A stretch of DNA of 21,087 nucleotides from Deferribacter abyssi. Its GTDB lineage: Bacteria > Chrysiogenota > Deferribacteres > Deferribacterales > Deferribacteraceae. The stretch spans positions 1 through 21,087 of the forward strand of contig NZ_JAQNCS010000023.1 in the NCBI RefSeq assembly GCF_049472655.1, read 5' to 3'. The notes under the pieces were generated by a model that saw only the letters and a list, made by a program, of their open reading frames with translations, ran no database searches and was not told where the DNA came from. Shown in pieces: positions 20,085 through 21,087 of the stretch. Each line of letters begins with the position of its first letter. The first letter of the stretch is position 1. Both the position numbers and the translations under genes were made by a program.

Positions 20085-20327
20085 CTAAAAAATTGCTTTG
20101 GTTACAATCTCTTCTAATTTCTCTTTTGAATCCAATTTTAGCTTTGTTTTTCCGTCGATAACAACTTCTGGTGGATTTATTGTCCCATAATCTTCTGGGG
20201 TTTTCTCTTTTGATGTGTCAATCAATTTCACCTCAACTTTATCTCCAAATTTGTGTCTAATACTTTCCACAAGCTCTGGTGTCTTTTTATCCTTTTCTCC
20301 ATTATAAAAAATTTCAACCTTTATCAT
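20085..20327 (-). CDS. small thioredoxin-fold-like protein without cysteines
   Basis: The 80-residue product fits a glutaredoxin/thioredoxin-like layout: a first strand MIKVEIFYNG, a helix TPELVESIRHKFG (about 16-28), a strand KVEVKLIDTSKE, then INPPEVVIDGKTKLKLDSKE (about 50-69), which resembles the cis-proline and substrate-side strand, and a final helix. There is no cysteine at all, so it cannot act as a classical thiol oxidoreductase. A binding or structural role is more likely, but none is known. The ATG is supported by GGAGGGG 7 to 8 bases upstream. It stands alone, convergent with hslU and divergent from the flagellin gene. The exact family is not identified. Confidence 0.75.
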   Translation of the reverse strand: MIKVEIFYNGEKDKKTPELVESIRHKFGDKVEVKLIDTSKEKTPEDYGTINPPEVVIDGKTKLKLDSKEKLEEIVTKAIF

Positions 20328-20356
20328 AATATCCCCTCCTACTAGTTCTTTAGTTT

Positions 20357-20362
20357 ATTATA
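20357..20362 (-). promoter_or_regulatory. -10 element for the thioredoxin-like gene
   Basis: On the minus strand this is a perfect TATAAT, about 30 bases before the ATG at 20327. The -35 region is poor (TTGTGC at about 18 bases). Three GCACAA words (20363-20368, 20381-20386, 20396-20401) lie over and upstream of it and might be a binding site for a regulator. Confidence 0.55.
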
Positions 20363-20419
20363 GCACAATTAAACGCTTTTGCACAAATTTCACATGCACA
20401 AGGTAATATAAAATTTTGT

Positions 20420-20446
20420 TAAAGTTTTTTTAAAGCATTCCGATTT
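20420..20446 (+). promoter_or_regulatory. sigma-28 (FliA) promoter of the flagellin gene
   Basis: TAAA at 20420-20423 and TCCGATTT at 20439-20446 are separated by 15 bases. This matches the sigma-28 consensus TAAA-N15-GCCGATAA in spacing and in the CCGAT core. Transcription should begin near 20453. It would be under control of FlgM (12041-12337); the fliA gene itself is not in this window. Confidence 0.85.
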
Positions 20447-20452
20447 TTTATC

Positions 20453-20521
20453 TGACGCAAGGAAGCGTTAAAAAAATTAAATAGGGGAACATCCTCTATT
20501 GAAACAATCAAGGAGGATAGT
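20453..20521 (+). promoter_or_regulatory. flagellin mRNA leader with probable CsrA sites
   Basis: The predicted 5' end falls at a hairpin: TGACGC (20453-20458) pairs with GCGTTA (20465-20470), presenting the loop AAGGAA with GGA at its centre. A second hairpin follows: ATAGGGGA (20481-20488) pairs with TCCTCTAT (20492-20499), including one G-U pair. The ribosome site AAGGAGGAT (20510-20518) contains two further GGA motifs, 5 bases or less from the ATG. GGA in a hairpin loop plus GGA in the ribosome site is the known arrangement for CsrA repression of flagellin in B. subtilis. Binding here is inferred. Confidence 0.7.
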
Positions 20522-21087
20522 ATGGCATTAACAATTTATCAAAACATTATGTCTTTGAACTCTCAAAGACATCTGGGAAGCACCCAGACAGCTTTGAGCA
20601 AATCTCTCGAAAGATTATCTTCAGGACTAAGAATCAACCATGCAGCAGATGATGCATCAGGTTTAGCTATTTCAGAGAAACTTCGCTCACAAATCAGTGG
20701 TTTAAAACGTGCAACCATGAATGCTCAAGATGGTATTTCCATGCTTCAAACTGCAGAAGGAGCTTTAGAAGAAGTATCTTCTATGCTTCAGCGTATGAGA
20801 GAACTTGCAGTTCAAGCTTCCAACGGAACTTATACAACAAATGACAGAGTAGAACTTCAAAAAGAAATCGAACAACTTAAGGCAGAAATTAACCGCATAT
20901 CCTCTGCAACAGAATTTAATACAAAAAAACTTCTTAATGGTGATAGTACTGCACTATGGTCTGCAAGTAGTGAAAAAGTTTCTGCAATTATAAGAGGTAA
21001 CGTAATTGAAGGTAATTATGCAATAAAAATGGAAAACATAACCGTCGGTAAAAATCAGGTATTTCAAACTGACATTATGACACTCAA
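20522..21087 (+). CDS. fliC: flagellin, N-terminal part (cut by window edge)
   Basis: Flagellin is the filament subunit, exported through the flagellar channel. The visible 188 residues begin MALTIYQNIMSLNSQRHLGS and carry the D0/D1 hallmarks: ALSKSLERLSSGLRINHAAD (about 24-43), DASGLAISEKLRSQISGLKR, and AQDGISMLQTAEGALEEVSS followed by LQRMRELAVQASNGTY (about 90-105), the stretch recognised by TLR5 in many flagellins. From about residue 140 it departs from the short enteric type (ALWSASSEKVSAIIRGNV, then EGNYAIKMENITVGKNQVFQ), which suggests an enlarged variable domain. The frame is open to the right edge and the C-terminus is outside. It is preceded by a sigma-28 promoter and a CsrA-type leader. 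Confidence 0.97.
   Translation, partial: MALTIYQNIMSLNSQRHLGSTQTALSKSLERLSSGLRINHAADDASGLAISEKLRSQISGLKRATMNAQDGISMLQTAEGALEEVSSMLQRMRELAVQASNGTYTTNDRVELQKEIEQLKAEINRISSATEFNTKKLLNGDSTALWSASSEKVSAIIRGNVIEGNYAIKMENITVGKNQVFQTDIMTL

Overview
The window comes from a flagellated, AT-rich bacterium. Its protein genes are clearly AT-rich, while its rRNA genes are GC-rich; that contrast is common in moderate to strong thermophiles. The flagellar gene order, the sigma-54 flagellar promoters and a FliW-CsrA pair would suit Deferribacterota (Deferribacter, Calditerrivibrio or Flexistipes type). This placement is inferred from gene content and memory of the families, not from a search.

Layout. (1) Positions 1-5360, minus strand: a complete rRNA operon, read right to left as 16S, tRNA-Ile(GAT), tRNA-Ala(TGC), 23S, 5S. 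It starts at a near-consensus promoter at 5331-5359. Both large rRNAs are bracketed by complementary processing stems, and the 16S-23S spacer holds two further AT-rich hairpins. (2) Positions 5467-17868, minus strand: a flagellar cluster read right to left as lipoprotein gene, flgF, flgG, flgA, flgH, flgI, flgJ, flgM, flgN, flgK, flgL, fliW, csrA. It builds the distal rod, P and L rings and hook-filament junction, and also encodes the FlgM and FliW-CsrA regulators. (3) Positions 17972-19826, plus strand: hslV-hslU, the ATP-dependent protease. (4) Positions 19827-20084: a convergent intergenic region with a probable terminator and a degenerate inverted repeat. (5) Positions 20085-20327, minus strand: a small thioredoxin-fold-like protein without cysteines. 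(6) Position 20522 to the right edge, plus strand: a flagellin gene cut by the window.

Regulation can be read in unusual detail. Three nearly identical sigma-54 sites (TTGGCA-N7-TTGCTT, GG and GC exactly 10 bases apart) precede the lipoprotein-flgF unit, flgH and flgM. The flagellin gene has a sigma-28 promoter (TAAA-N15-TCCGATTT). Its predicted leader opens with a hairpin showing GGA in its loop, followed by a second hairpin and a GGA-rich Shine-Dalgarno. This is the classic form of a CsrA-controlled flagellin leader, and the csrA-fliW pair lies in the same window. The inferred circuit is sigma-54 for middle genes, FlgM holding sigma-28, sigma-28 for flagellin, and FliW/CsrA gating flagellin translation. 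Other points of interest are a 1179-residue FlgL, a possible 22-codon leader ORF before flgM, and an unrecognised lipoprotein heading the flagellar operon. No CRISPR array, insertion sequence or defence system was seen.
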